Shown piece by piece: positions 1-7,559 of a stretch of DNA of 8,414 nt. Source of the stretch: an uncultured Mycoplasma sp. (GTDB taxonomy: Bacteria > Bacillota_I > Bacilli_A > Mycoplasmatales > Mycoplasmoidaceae); the NCBI GenBank assembly GCA_947177535.1, contig CAMWUV010000019.1:1-8414 (forward strand), in the 5' to 3' direction. Below the pieces are notes generated by a model. That model was not told the origin of the DNA. It did not search any database and saw only the letters and a program-made list of their open reading frames with translations. The number at the start of each line of letters is the position of its first letter. Positions within the stretch are counted from its first letter, which is position 1. The position numbers and the translations under genes are program-made.

Positions 1-541
1 GAATATGTCTTTTTGTTAAATAACCTTGATTTTTACTAAATTCAAAATATGGATATAAATTATTAATTTTTTCCATTAAGTCATCTCTAATTGATTTTGC
101 AACAATTGAAGCACAAGCGATTGAAAAAGAAGTATCATCACCTTTAACTAAATTAATTTGTGGTTTTAATAAATTAGGTATTTTTTCATAATCAATTAAG
201 CATAAATCATAATTATTAAATAATTGTTTAGCAATTTTTTCCATCCCAAAAATACTTGCCTTTTTGGGTCCAATTTTATCAATAGTTGTAGGATTAACTA
301 TTTCATATTGATAAAATAAACTATTTTTAATAATTAAATTTTTTAATTTTTTTCTTTCATGAATTGATTTTATTTTTTTACTATCTTTAATGTTTTCATC
401 AAAAAAATCATCCTTTAAAATAACACCACAAACAACTAAAGGACCTGCAATGCACCCTCTACCAACTTCATCAATTCCTAATATTTTTAAATATTTCTTT
501 TTTAAATTTAAGTCAAAATTATATAAACCATTTTTATTCAT
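1..541 (-). CDS. rnhB: Ribonuclease HII (C-terminus cut off by window edge)
   Basis: RNase HII cleaves the RNA strand of RNA-DNA hybrids and removes misincorporated ribonucleotides in the cytoplasm. About 180 residues are visible. The family signature GIDEVGRG lies at residues 22-29, giving metal-binding D24 and E25. A DSK motif is at 53-55, LID at 115-117 supplies D117, and KGDDTSFSIACASIVAKSIRD spans 133-153 with D135. The usual LIDG is LIDY here. Near the edge, the KNQGYLTKRH stretch matches the conserved GYGTxxH region, so only a few tens of residues should be missing. The ATG at 539-541 is the only Met before the signature and gives a normal N-terminus. It has no Shine-Dalgarno: the bases just upstream are the U-tract of the apt terminator. 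Identity is very secure; how it is transcribed is not clear. Confidence 0.95.
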   Translation of the reverse strand, partial: MNKNGLYNFDLNLKKKYLKILGIDEVGRGCIAGPLVVCGVILKDDFFDENIKDSKKIKSIHERKKLKNLIIKNSLFYQYEIVNPTTIDKIGPKKASIFGMEKIAKQLFNNYDLCLIDYEKIPNLLKPQINLVKGDDTSFSIACASIVAKSIRDDLMEKINNLYPYFEFSKNQGYLTKRHI

Positions 542-559
542 ATGTGTGTGAAAAAAACA

Positions 560-583
560 AAAAGTAGTTTTACAACTACTTTT
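560..583 (-). terminator. Intrinsic terminator overlapping the apt stop codon
   Basis: On the minus strand a perfect 10-bp stem (AAAAGTAGTT pairing with AACTACTTTT) encloses a 4-nt loop and is followed by a U-rich run, TTTTTGTTTTTTT, with the U residues reaching position 551. The apt TAG stop (576-578) lies inside the first stem arm. The hairpin ends the secDF-apt unit, and the rnhB ATG follows 9 bases after the U-run begins to end. The stem has only two G-C pairs, so termination may be partial. Confidence 0.75.
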
Positions 584-1100
584 CGTATTTTATCATTGAA
601 AAAAACTTTCCTTCTAATTTTTCATGATCACACAATTCAATTAACTCAATTAAATATACTTGACCAACTACTGTACAATTTAATTTTTTGATTAACTTTT
701 GAATAGCAATTGATGTACCACCAGTTGCAATTAAATCATCTACAATTAAAATTTTTGAATTATCTGGAATATCGTTTTCTGATATTTCAATAATTGCTTT
801 TCCATATTCTAATTCATATTCTTCAGAAACAACTTTTCTTGGTAATTTACCTTTTTTTCTAATTGGAACAAAAGGCTTTTTTAATTTTAAAGATAAAGGT
901 AATCCAAATAAAAAACCTCTAGATTCTGGAGCTACAATAACATCAAAATCAACTGTTTTTGCAAAGGCTGCCATTTCATCAATAATAAATTCTATTTTTT
1001 TAGAATCTAAAAATAAAGGTGTTACATCTTTAAAGCTAATCCCTTTTTTAGGAAAATCTTCAACTATTGCTATGCTATCTTTTATGCTTTCATAATTCAT
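576..1100 (-). CDS. apt: Adenine phosphoribosyltransferase
   Basis: This cytoplasmic purine salvage enzyme makes AMP and pyrophosphate from adenine and PRPP, which is important because mollicutes cannot build purines from scratch. The protein has 174 residues, the usual length for the family. The PRPP-binding loop ILIVDDLIATGGTS is at 117-130 with the paired acids D121-D122. ESRGFLFG at 59-66 is the base/pyrophosphate-side motif, and RKKGKLP at 81-87 followed by YELEYG (95-100) matches the flexible catalytic loop. The ATG at 1098-1100 is supported by AGGAGA 7 nt upstream. That Shine-Dalgarno overlaps the secDF stop codon, and the gap between genes is 11 nt, so the two are almost certainly cotranscribed and possibly translationally coupled. 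A hairpin terminator closes the unit. Confidence 0.97.
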   Translation of the reverse strand: MNYESIKDSIAIVEDFPKKGISFKDVTPLFLDSKKIEFIIDEMAAFAKTVDFDVIVAPESRGFLFGLPLSLKLKKPFVPIRKKGKLPRKVVSEEYELEYGKAIIEISENDIPDNSKILIVDDLIATGGTSIAIQKLIKKLNCTVVGQVYLIELIELCDHEKLEGKFFSMIKYEK

Positions 1101-1107
1101 AAATAAG

Positions 1108-1113
1108 TCTCCT
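1108..1113 (-). promoter_or_regulatory. Shine-Dalgarno of apt, overlapping the secDF stop
   Basis: AGGAGA on the minus strand lies 7 nt before the apt ATG. The secDF TAG stop (1112-1114) shares its AG with the start of this site, so ribosomes ending secDF finish exactly on the apt ribosome binding site. This fixes the apt start and suggests coupling. Confidence 0.85.
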
Positions 1114-4100
1114 AGTGGAATTTATTAATTCCCATTATTAGTTGTTCATCAACTTCTTTGTATTCTTTGCTAAGTTTATTATCCAAATTACTTATAATTG
1201 TTTGAACATATTTTTGTCTAATTAAAATTACATAATAATATAAATGTGCAATTAAGAAATAACCAACAGGAATTGCAATAATATTAGCAATCATTGTATT
1301 TATAAAAAATAAAACAGTAGAAGGAGAAACTAATCCTGCTAATAAAGCAAAAATAATAATATTAGAAACAATTGCTATGTGAATTACATTTAATAAACTT
1401 TTTATATTATTTAAAATAAATGTTTGAATTTTTTCACGTTCAAATATTCTGTCTTTAACAAATCTTGTTTTAGTAACTGAAACATATAAACAACTAAATA
1501 ATGTTGAAAGAATTCCAGAAGTTACTAAAACATAAACAAATAATAAATCAATTTCAAATTGAAATAAATAACTTAATGAAACTGCTACTAGTGAACTAAC
1601 TACACTAGTAATAAACATTGGAATGATTGTTAAAACATTTAATCTAATTGCATAATAAATGCACAAAAATCCTCAACCTGCTAATAGTGAATAAATTCCT
1701 CTTAAAAAAACATCAGTAATCAATGCAGTTGATACTTCGAAGCTTGAAATATTATTTAAAATAGCATCACTCAACCCTAAAGTAGAATAATTACTTTCAA
1801 TAACACTTCTTAATTGGTTTTGAATAGTACTTAAAGAAATAGCACTTTTACTATATCCTTGAATTATTAAATAATAATAACCATGGGGTTCTAACCCTGG
1901 ACTCATATCAGCAGATTGATATTCAGAAACATTTTTAACAGTTAAAGATCAATTACTATTCAAAATATTTTGAATTGAATCAATAACTTTTTGAGAGTCA
2001 ACAACTTTAGAGTCTGTATTACCAAGAAGTGTTATTGTTACAAATGTACCTTCTTTATAAATTGAGTTAGTTAATCCAGCTGTTCCAAATACTATTCCAG
2101 CAATTAAAATAATTCCTATTAAAACACCTCAAATAATTCATCATTTTTTTGAATTAAAAGACATTTTATTTCTTATTTTGCTTAAATGCAATAAATTAAT
2201 TCTTGCATTTCAACTGAATTTAAAAGTACTGTAAGAATATAAAGGAAAAATAAAAAACACAAATGTAGTACCAAGTGACAATAAACCACTCAATAATAAA
2301 GTCATTCCCATGTTGGTTAGTTCACCTTTAGCAATAAAGAAAATTGTTAAACCAATAATCATAATAGTGATATTTAAATCTACTGTAGATAACATTGATT
2401 TTTTAATTGCTGTTTGAATAGAATCAAAAACAGAATTTTTTTGTAACAACAGTCTTCTAATCCGCTCCATCACCATAGAAATAGACATTATTGAAACAAT
2501 TACACCTACAAATAACCCAAGTAAAGAAGGAATAGAAATATCAATTTTTAATAAAACTAATAAAGAAAGTGAAAATCCAAAAGAAGCAATAATTGCAAAT
2601 GCAGACATAAATCCAGGGATTCTATATAATACAGAAACCAATATTGCAATTAATAGAATAATAACCCCAGAAGCTAAAAATACAGAATTGTAAGTTGATA
2701 ATTTAGAAACAATACTAGTTTCTATAAATGGATTAGAAACTCATCCATTTATTCCAAAATAATTTGTAGTTGATCTTGTTTCATTTTGTAAATAATTACT
2801 ATCATTATTATTAATTGCATTACTATCATTTAGATTATCAGCAGTAGGTTGCTCATAATCTAAAAAGATTTGTTGCAGATCACCAATACCATAATTTAAA
2901 TCATCATAATTTGTTGAACTATATTGTTGTGGAATATCATAATGAATTGAATAAAATTGAATTCCTAATGATGTATTTTTAAACAATAACAAATTAGAAT
3001 CTCTAAGAATTTCTCTTTGTGAGTTAGTTGTAGTTTGTGATTCTTCATCTGGAGCTACTAAATAATTTGATGACTCATAAGCTCAAGGTTGAATTGAAAA
3101 AGAATTTACAGAAGTTCCACTAATACTTGAAGTTCATGAAGTAACATTTGGAAATCATTGTTTATAATTCAATTTTGTTACAACACCAATAACATAGTCT
3201 TTTGCTAATGTTAGCAAATCAGAATTACCATCATTTTCAATAGATGGAATTGTGTTTTTAGTAACATCATCATGTCCTAATGCAAATTCATAACATTGGA
3301 TTAAATATTCAGTAGTAATAGAATTTATTCCAATTCTTACCTGTGATTCATTATAATTAATTGCTTTTTTAGCTCAATTAACTAAAGTTGAATTTACTGA
3401 ATTCAAATTATCATAATAAATTTTTCATTTAGTTTGTGTACTACCTGAAAAACTATCTGCTTTACTATTTGAATAATATTCATAGTTAAAAACAACATAT
3501 TTAGCATAATTTAATAAATTAACTAAATGATCTATATTTTTAAAAACTATTCACTGTAAATCAGTATCAGGTAAAACATTTGTTCCAGCATCATATTGTG
3601 ATTTAAAAGAGTTAGGACTAGAAGAATCTAATCCTGCATCATTTAAATATTCATAAGATTTTTCTTTTAAATCAAAAGCAATTCCATAATTATTTAAATC
3701 TTCTTGGTTTTCACCAATATCTCTACTATCTATTCTTGCAGAACTATAATTGAAATCAGAACTTTTAAAAATTTGAGCACCAGATTTCAATTTATTATAT
3801 GAATACTTTTCTTCAATTAAATTAGCTGAAGGATTAAAGTATCAAGCAGTAATTGTATTACTATTTTGATTATCTAATGCATACTTGTTTGGATCAACAT
3901 CAAAATTTCCTTCTGATTCAGTATTTTTAAATTCATCATCATAATAAATTGGAACATTTGTATAAGAAACATAAATATAACCATCATATTGTTTATTATT
4001 ATCAGTAGAGTTACTTGATTCTTTTATACTATATGTAATGTTATTAGTAATAATATTTTTATATAACAAATAGTCTGTAAATCTTTCAACAGCATTTTTA

Positions 4101-4390
4101 GTTAATTCTCTTGCTTCAGATTCACTAGCAGTTGAAGGAATATCTAATTTATAAGTAGCATTGTATGTTTTTCCAAACAAACCTTGATTAGTATTATTTT
4201 CACCCAAATTAATCAAACCAAAAACAATTCCTATTGTTGCAACTGCATACAAAATAAAGAAAAAAATGGATTTAAAAACTTTCCCGCCTCTAGTTCTAGA
4301 ATCGAAGTTAAAGTTTCTTAAAAATTTATATAAATTTACTTTTAATGAAGAAAAAAATTTATTAGAAAAATTCTTTATTTTTGATTTCAT
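1112..4390 (-). CDS. secDF: Fused SecD-SecF protein translocase subunit, divergent variant (1092 aa, code 4)
   Basis: SecDF is a membrane protein of the RND superfamily that helps SecYEG/SecA complete protein export. Read with TGA as Trp, one frame of 1092 codons runs without interruption. I see TM1 at about 41-62, a very long external loop (about 64-565), then a five-helix SecD block (about 568-722) that contains ERIR (642-645) and DLNIT (671-675), both SecD hallmarks. The SecF half has a helix at about 751-773, an external loop to about 880, and a helix cluster starting near W906 with the SecF-like YYAIRL. The intramembrane acids used for proton conduction in typical SecDF are not present (aligned positions hold M635, S932/S933 and L964). 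The protein is also clearly longer than ordinary fused SecDF (about 740 aa in Bacillus). The ATG at 4388-4390 has an in-frame TAA 18 nt upstream and no Shine-Dalgarno. It pairs with apt downstream. Family assignment is firm; the mechanism may differ from the standard one. Confidence 0.9.
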
Positions 4391-4423
4391 GACTAATTTT
4401 ATATTTGATTAAATACAAATAGT

Positions 4424-4429
4424 ATTATA
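4424..4429 (-). promoter_or_regulatory. Candidate -10 box of the secDF-apt promoter
   Basis: TATAAT on the minus strand sits in the 118-bp gap between the ftsH terminator and the secDF ATG, preceded by TGCTA, which resembles an extended -10 element. No convincing TTGACA-like -35 is visible at 16-18 nt spacing. A start about 7 nt downstream would give a leader of roughly 27 nt without a Shine-Dalgarno. The call rests on position and the perfect hexamer, which is weak evidence in DNA this AT-rich. Confidence 0.5.
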
Positions 4430-4484
4430 TAGCATAATATAACAAATTAGGATATAAAAAAGTCTGTACAATAAATATAGAAAT

Positions 4485-4518
4485 AAAAAATTAATAACTT
4501 TAAGGTTATTAATTTTTT
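4485..4518 (-). terminator. Intrinsic terminator overlapping the ftsH stop codon
   Basis: A perfect 14-bp inverted repeat (arms 4485-4498 and 4505-4518, 6-nt loop) reads on the minus strand as A-rich arm, loop, then GTTATTAATTTTTT. The distal arm itself forms the U-tract. The ftsH TAA (4509-4511) lies in the first arm. The sequence is symmetrical enough to work in both directions, but no convergent gene is present. It ends the hpt-ftsH unit. Confidence 0.8.
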
Positions 4519-6869
4519 TTACTTGAAAAACTATTAGTTTTATTTTTATTTTCGTCTTTATCTTTTTCAGATTTTGCTTTTTTAATCATTTCTTCAGCTT
4601 TCTTTTTTTCTTCCAATTCTTTTTTCTTTTCTAAAGCTTCTACTGGAAGTTTTTTATGTTTGTGTATGTAATCAATTTGTGGTTTAACTATTGTTTCAAG
4701 CAACAATAGTGATTCAACTATTAATTCAACTTCACGATTATTTTGTTTAATGATTTTATAAGCATATTCATATCTTTCTTTAAAAATTTTTTCGATTTCT
4801 TTATCAATTAATTGTGAAGTATTTTCTGAAAAATTTTTAACCTGATATGGATTTACAGCTCCTTCAGATGGATAATATTGTGCCATTCCCACAGATGACA
4901 TCCCAAGCTGAGTTACCATAGATCTTACAATATTTGTTGCTTTATATAAGTCATTTGCTGCACCAGTAGAAATAAATTCTTTACCAAAATTAATTTCTTC
5001 AGATGCTCTACCACCAAGCAATCCTGCAACCATTCCTAAAAGATCAGATTTTTTTTGAATTGATAATTCTTGGATTTCAGGTACTGATAAAGTGTATCCA
5101 GCAGCTTGACCTCTTGGAATAATTGTAATTTTTTCAACAACTTCAGACCCTTTTGTATATAAACCAACAATTGCATGCCCAGCTTCGTGAAAAGCAATTT
5201 GTCTTTTTTCTTCTATTGAAATAACTTTAGTTTTCTTTGCAGGTCCACCAATCACTCTATCTATTGCTTCATCCAAATCATCTGTAGTTATAGCTTTTTT
5301 ATTTCTTCTAACTGCTAATAATGTTGCTTCATTTAAAACATTTTCTAATTGTGCTCCAGAAAAACCAGGAGTTCTTCTAGCAATATCTTCTAAATCTACA
5401 GTACTAGAAAGATTTTTGTTTCTAGCATGAATTTTTAAAATAGCAACTCTTTCTTTAATATCAGGTAAATTAACTGGAATATGTCTATCAAAACGACCAG
5501 GACGTAATAAAGCATCATCCAATACATCAAGTCTGTTTGTAGCAGCCATAACAATTACTCCAGTTTTAGTACTGAATCCGTCCATTTCAGCTAATAATTG
5601 ATTTAATGTTTGATCAGCTAAAGAACCAGCTGTTGTTTCAAATTTTCCTCTTTTTGACCCAACTGAATCTATTTCATCAATAAAAATAATCGCTGGTGCT
5701 GCTTTTACAGCTTTTGCAAATAAATCTCTTACTCTTTTAGCACCAACCCCTACTAACATATCTTCAAAAGCAGAACCTGAAACTTGAAAAAAAGGAACTT
5801 TTGCTTCACCTGCAACTGCTTTAGCTAATAAAGTTTTCCCTGTTCCTGGAGGCCCATATAAAATTACACCTTTAGGAATTCTTGCACCCATTGCAGCATA
5901 TTTTTCAGGTCTTTTTAAGAAATCTACAATTTCAATAAGTTCTTCTTTTTCTTCTTCAATTCCAGCTACATCTGAAAATAAAACATTGGATTGTGCAAGT
6001 TTAGCTTGTGATTTACCAATTGAAAAAACATTGTCCTGACCGCCACCAACTTGACCCATTTTTCTCATTGAATAGTAAATAATACCTAGCAACAATATAA
6101 AAGGTACTATAGACATGATTATCGATGTTACTGTATAGAAACTATATAGTGATGGAACAGAAGGAGAAAGATTTGAAGATCATCCTTGCAATTTCATAGC
6201 ATTTGTTAAATCATCGTTAAGTGTAAAATTACTTTGTGTACCAGATGATTTTAAATAAACATTACCTACTGAATCAACAAGTAAATTAGCAAATGCTAAT
6301 CCAATTTCACCATTTGTTGGATTAACAATAGCTGTATTGTTTGTTACACTTAATTGCACTCTAACTAATGAATAATATCATCCTGTAAAAGCATTATCTA
6401 AATAAAAAACATATAATGTGCCACTACCATGTTCATAAAGTAAAGAAGGTGCTCTAGAAATTTCTACTCCATCGTTTTTAGAAACTTCTCCATTTGAATC
6501 TCTTTTGTTATAAATTAAAAAAGTGTTTTTATCTTTTGGAGCAAATTCAATAGCATTATAACTTTTGGGATCAAAAGAAAAACCACTCAATACAATTAAA
6601 GCTATTAAACCTAAAATCAAAACAAGAATAACTACTGTTCAAATAATTTTTCTTGCCTTTTTTGGTTCTTTTTCACTAGTAATATTTGGTTGATTTAAAT
6701 CTTTTTTGTTACTAGCACTTGGTTGATTGATGTCAGAATTGGTTTTTTGAATGTTTAAAATTTTATTTTTTAAATTAATAAATTTTTTAAAAAATTTTGG
6801 TGGTTTTTTACTATCTGAATCTAATTTCAAAATTTTTATAATGAAAAGTTCTAATTTATTAAACAACAT
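4509..6869 (-). CDS. ftsH: ATP-dependent zinc metalloprotease FtsH (786 aa, code 4)
   Basis: FtsH is a membrane-anchored AAA+ protease that degrades misassembled membrane proteins and regulatory proteins. With TGA as Trp (W77, W164, W230) the frame is continuous. Order of parts: a charged cytoplasmic N-terminal extension (1-75), TM1 (about 76-95), an external domain (about 97-238), TM2 (about 240-266), then the AAA+ module with Walker A GPPGTGKT (339-346), Walker B IIFIDEID (394-401) and the second region of homology ending RPGRFDRH. The peptidase has HEAGH (561-565) and a third zinc ligand at D640 in the STGAANDL stretch. The C-terminal tail of about 50 residues is almost all Lys/Glu/Asp. 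The pore loop reads MLVG instead of the common MFVG. The start is set by AAAGGA 5 nt before the ATG. It lies 11 nt after hpt, a pairing widely conserved in Firmicutes and mollicutes. It is longer than the usual 600-700 aa because of the two charged ends. Confidence 0.98.
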
Positions 6870-6874
6870 TTTTT

Positions 6875-6880
6875 TCCTTT
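6875..6880 (-). promoter_or_regulatory. Shine-Dalgarno of ftsH
   Basis: AAAGGA lies 5 nt before the ftsH ATG and directly abuts the hpt stop codon (6881-6883). It supports the long-form FtsH start at 6869 rather than an internal start nearer to TM1. Confidence 0.8.
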
Positions 6881-7420
6881 CTATTTGTTATTTTGTTTAT
6901 AAATACCTACATATGGTAAATTTCTTAATTTGCCATCAATATCACAACCATAACCAACTAAAAACTTATTTTCAACAGAAAAACATGAGTAAGTTGGATT
7001 AAAATTTATTTCTCTTCCTCCTGGTTTATCTAAAAGAGTAATAGTTTCTACAGAAGCTGGATTATATTTACTTATTAAATAATCTTTAACATGTTTTAAA
7101 GTTAGTGCACTATCTACAATTTCATCAACTATTAAAACATGTTTGTTTGTAATATTTTCAGTAATATCTAGCTTAATTTTGGGTTGAATATGTGTTCTAG
7201 TATCACCTTTCCAACTTGAAGTAACAAGCATTGTATCAAATATACAATCAACTGTAATATAACTTGCTAATTGACCATAAAATGGTAAACAACCCTTTAA
7301 TAAACCAACCAAAACTAGTTCTTTATTTTTGTATTGTTCACTAATTCATTCACCAGCTTTAATAATTCCTTTTTGAATTTCTTCTCTAGTGATTAATATT
7401 TTTTCTACCCTTTTATCCAT
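6881..7420 (-). CDS. hpt: Hypoxanthine(-guanine) phosphoribosyltransferase
   Basis: This enzyme converts hypoxanthine or guanine plus PRPP to IMP or GMP in the purine salvage pathway. The 179-residue protein has the family length. The PRPP loop VLIVDEIVDSALTL is at 95-108; most relatives have Glu-Asp where this has Asp-Glu (D99-E100). LKGC (41-44) is the pyrophosphate-binding turn, DKP is at 131-133, and the C-terminal VGYGCDIDGKLRNLPYVG (155-172) is characteristic. W25 is encoded by TGA and W70 by TGG. The ATG at 7418-7420 has an in-frame TAA 6 nt upstream, so no longer form exists, and gives the expected N-terminus (ILITREEIQ). There is no clear Shine-Dalgarno. It is the first gene of the hpt-ftsH pair; tilS, often found upstream of hpt in Firmicutes, is absent here. 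Its own promoter is probably in the gap up to 7559. Confidence 0.96.
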
Positions 7421-7492
7421 GGAAAGTTATTACCGTTTTTTACCTTATAAATAAACTTTATTTTAACTTAAAAAAATACTTATTTTTTAATA

Positions 7493-7510
7493 TATTTACT
7501 AAAGTAAATA
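7493..7510. repeat. 18-bp perfect palindrome TATTTACT-AA-AGTAAATA
   Basis: Two perfect 8-bp half sites flank two A residues. On the minus strand it begins 4 nt downstream of a TATAAT box (7515-7520), over the expected transcription start of hpt-ftsH, which is a normal place for a repressor operator. The 2-nt centre makes it a poor RNA hairpin and a better protein-binding dyad. No regulator can be named from the sequence. Confidence 0.45.
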
Positions 7511-7514
7511 AAAT

Positions 7515-7520
7515 ATTATA
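7515..7520 (-). promoter_or_regulatory. Candidate -10 box of the hpt-ftsH promoter
   Basis: A perfect TATAAT on the minus strand, about 95 nt before the hpt ATG. No recognisable -35 is present at 16-18 nt. The predicted leader would be close to 90 nt. Support is positional only, since such hexamers arise easily in this composition. Confidence 0.4.
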
Positions 7521-7559
7521 AAAGTAAAAATAGTAATTTATATTTATAGTTTTAAATAT

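Larger units (their letters stand above)
7421..7559 (-). other. hpt leader and promoter region
   Basis: This 139-bp, almost purely A/T gap separates ispF from hpt. It holds a candidate -10 (7515-7520), a perfect palindrome (7493-7510) and an A/T-only inverted repeat (arms about 7468-7478 and 7481-7490, 2-nt gap) that may only reflect base composition. I find no strong terminator behind ispF, so readthrough from ispF into hpt is possible. No purine-riboswitch core can be recognised. Confidence 0.5.

Noticed and set aside
1112..4390. secDF looks like six separate small genes or a decayed pseudogene under the standard code.
   Set aside because: All pieces share one frame and every break I checked is TGA; with TGA as Trp the frame is continuous and the SecD and SecF motifs are in the correct order.
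4509..6869. ftsH starting at an internal codon near 6116 with small separate genes upstream.
   Set aside because: The upstream pieces are in frame, are joined by TGA (Trp) and contain TM1 and the external domain; the start at 6869 has a good Shine-Dalgarno.
6751..7002. Plus-strand open frame of 83 codons.
   Set aside because: It lies antisense across the hpt-ftsH junction, has no ribosome binding site and no recognisable domain; it is a by-product of AT-rich sequence.
7421..7559. Purine riboswitch in front of hpt.
   Set aside because: The leader is nearly all A/T and lacks the paired stems and conserved loop bases of the purine aptamer.
7421..7559. Replication origin or DnaA-box cluster in the AT-rich gap.
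   Set aside because: No TTATCCACA-like boxes are grouped here and no dnaA or dnaN gene is nearby; such AT content is normal for these intergenic regions.
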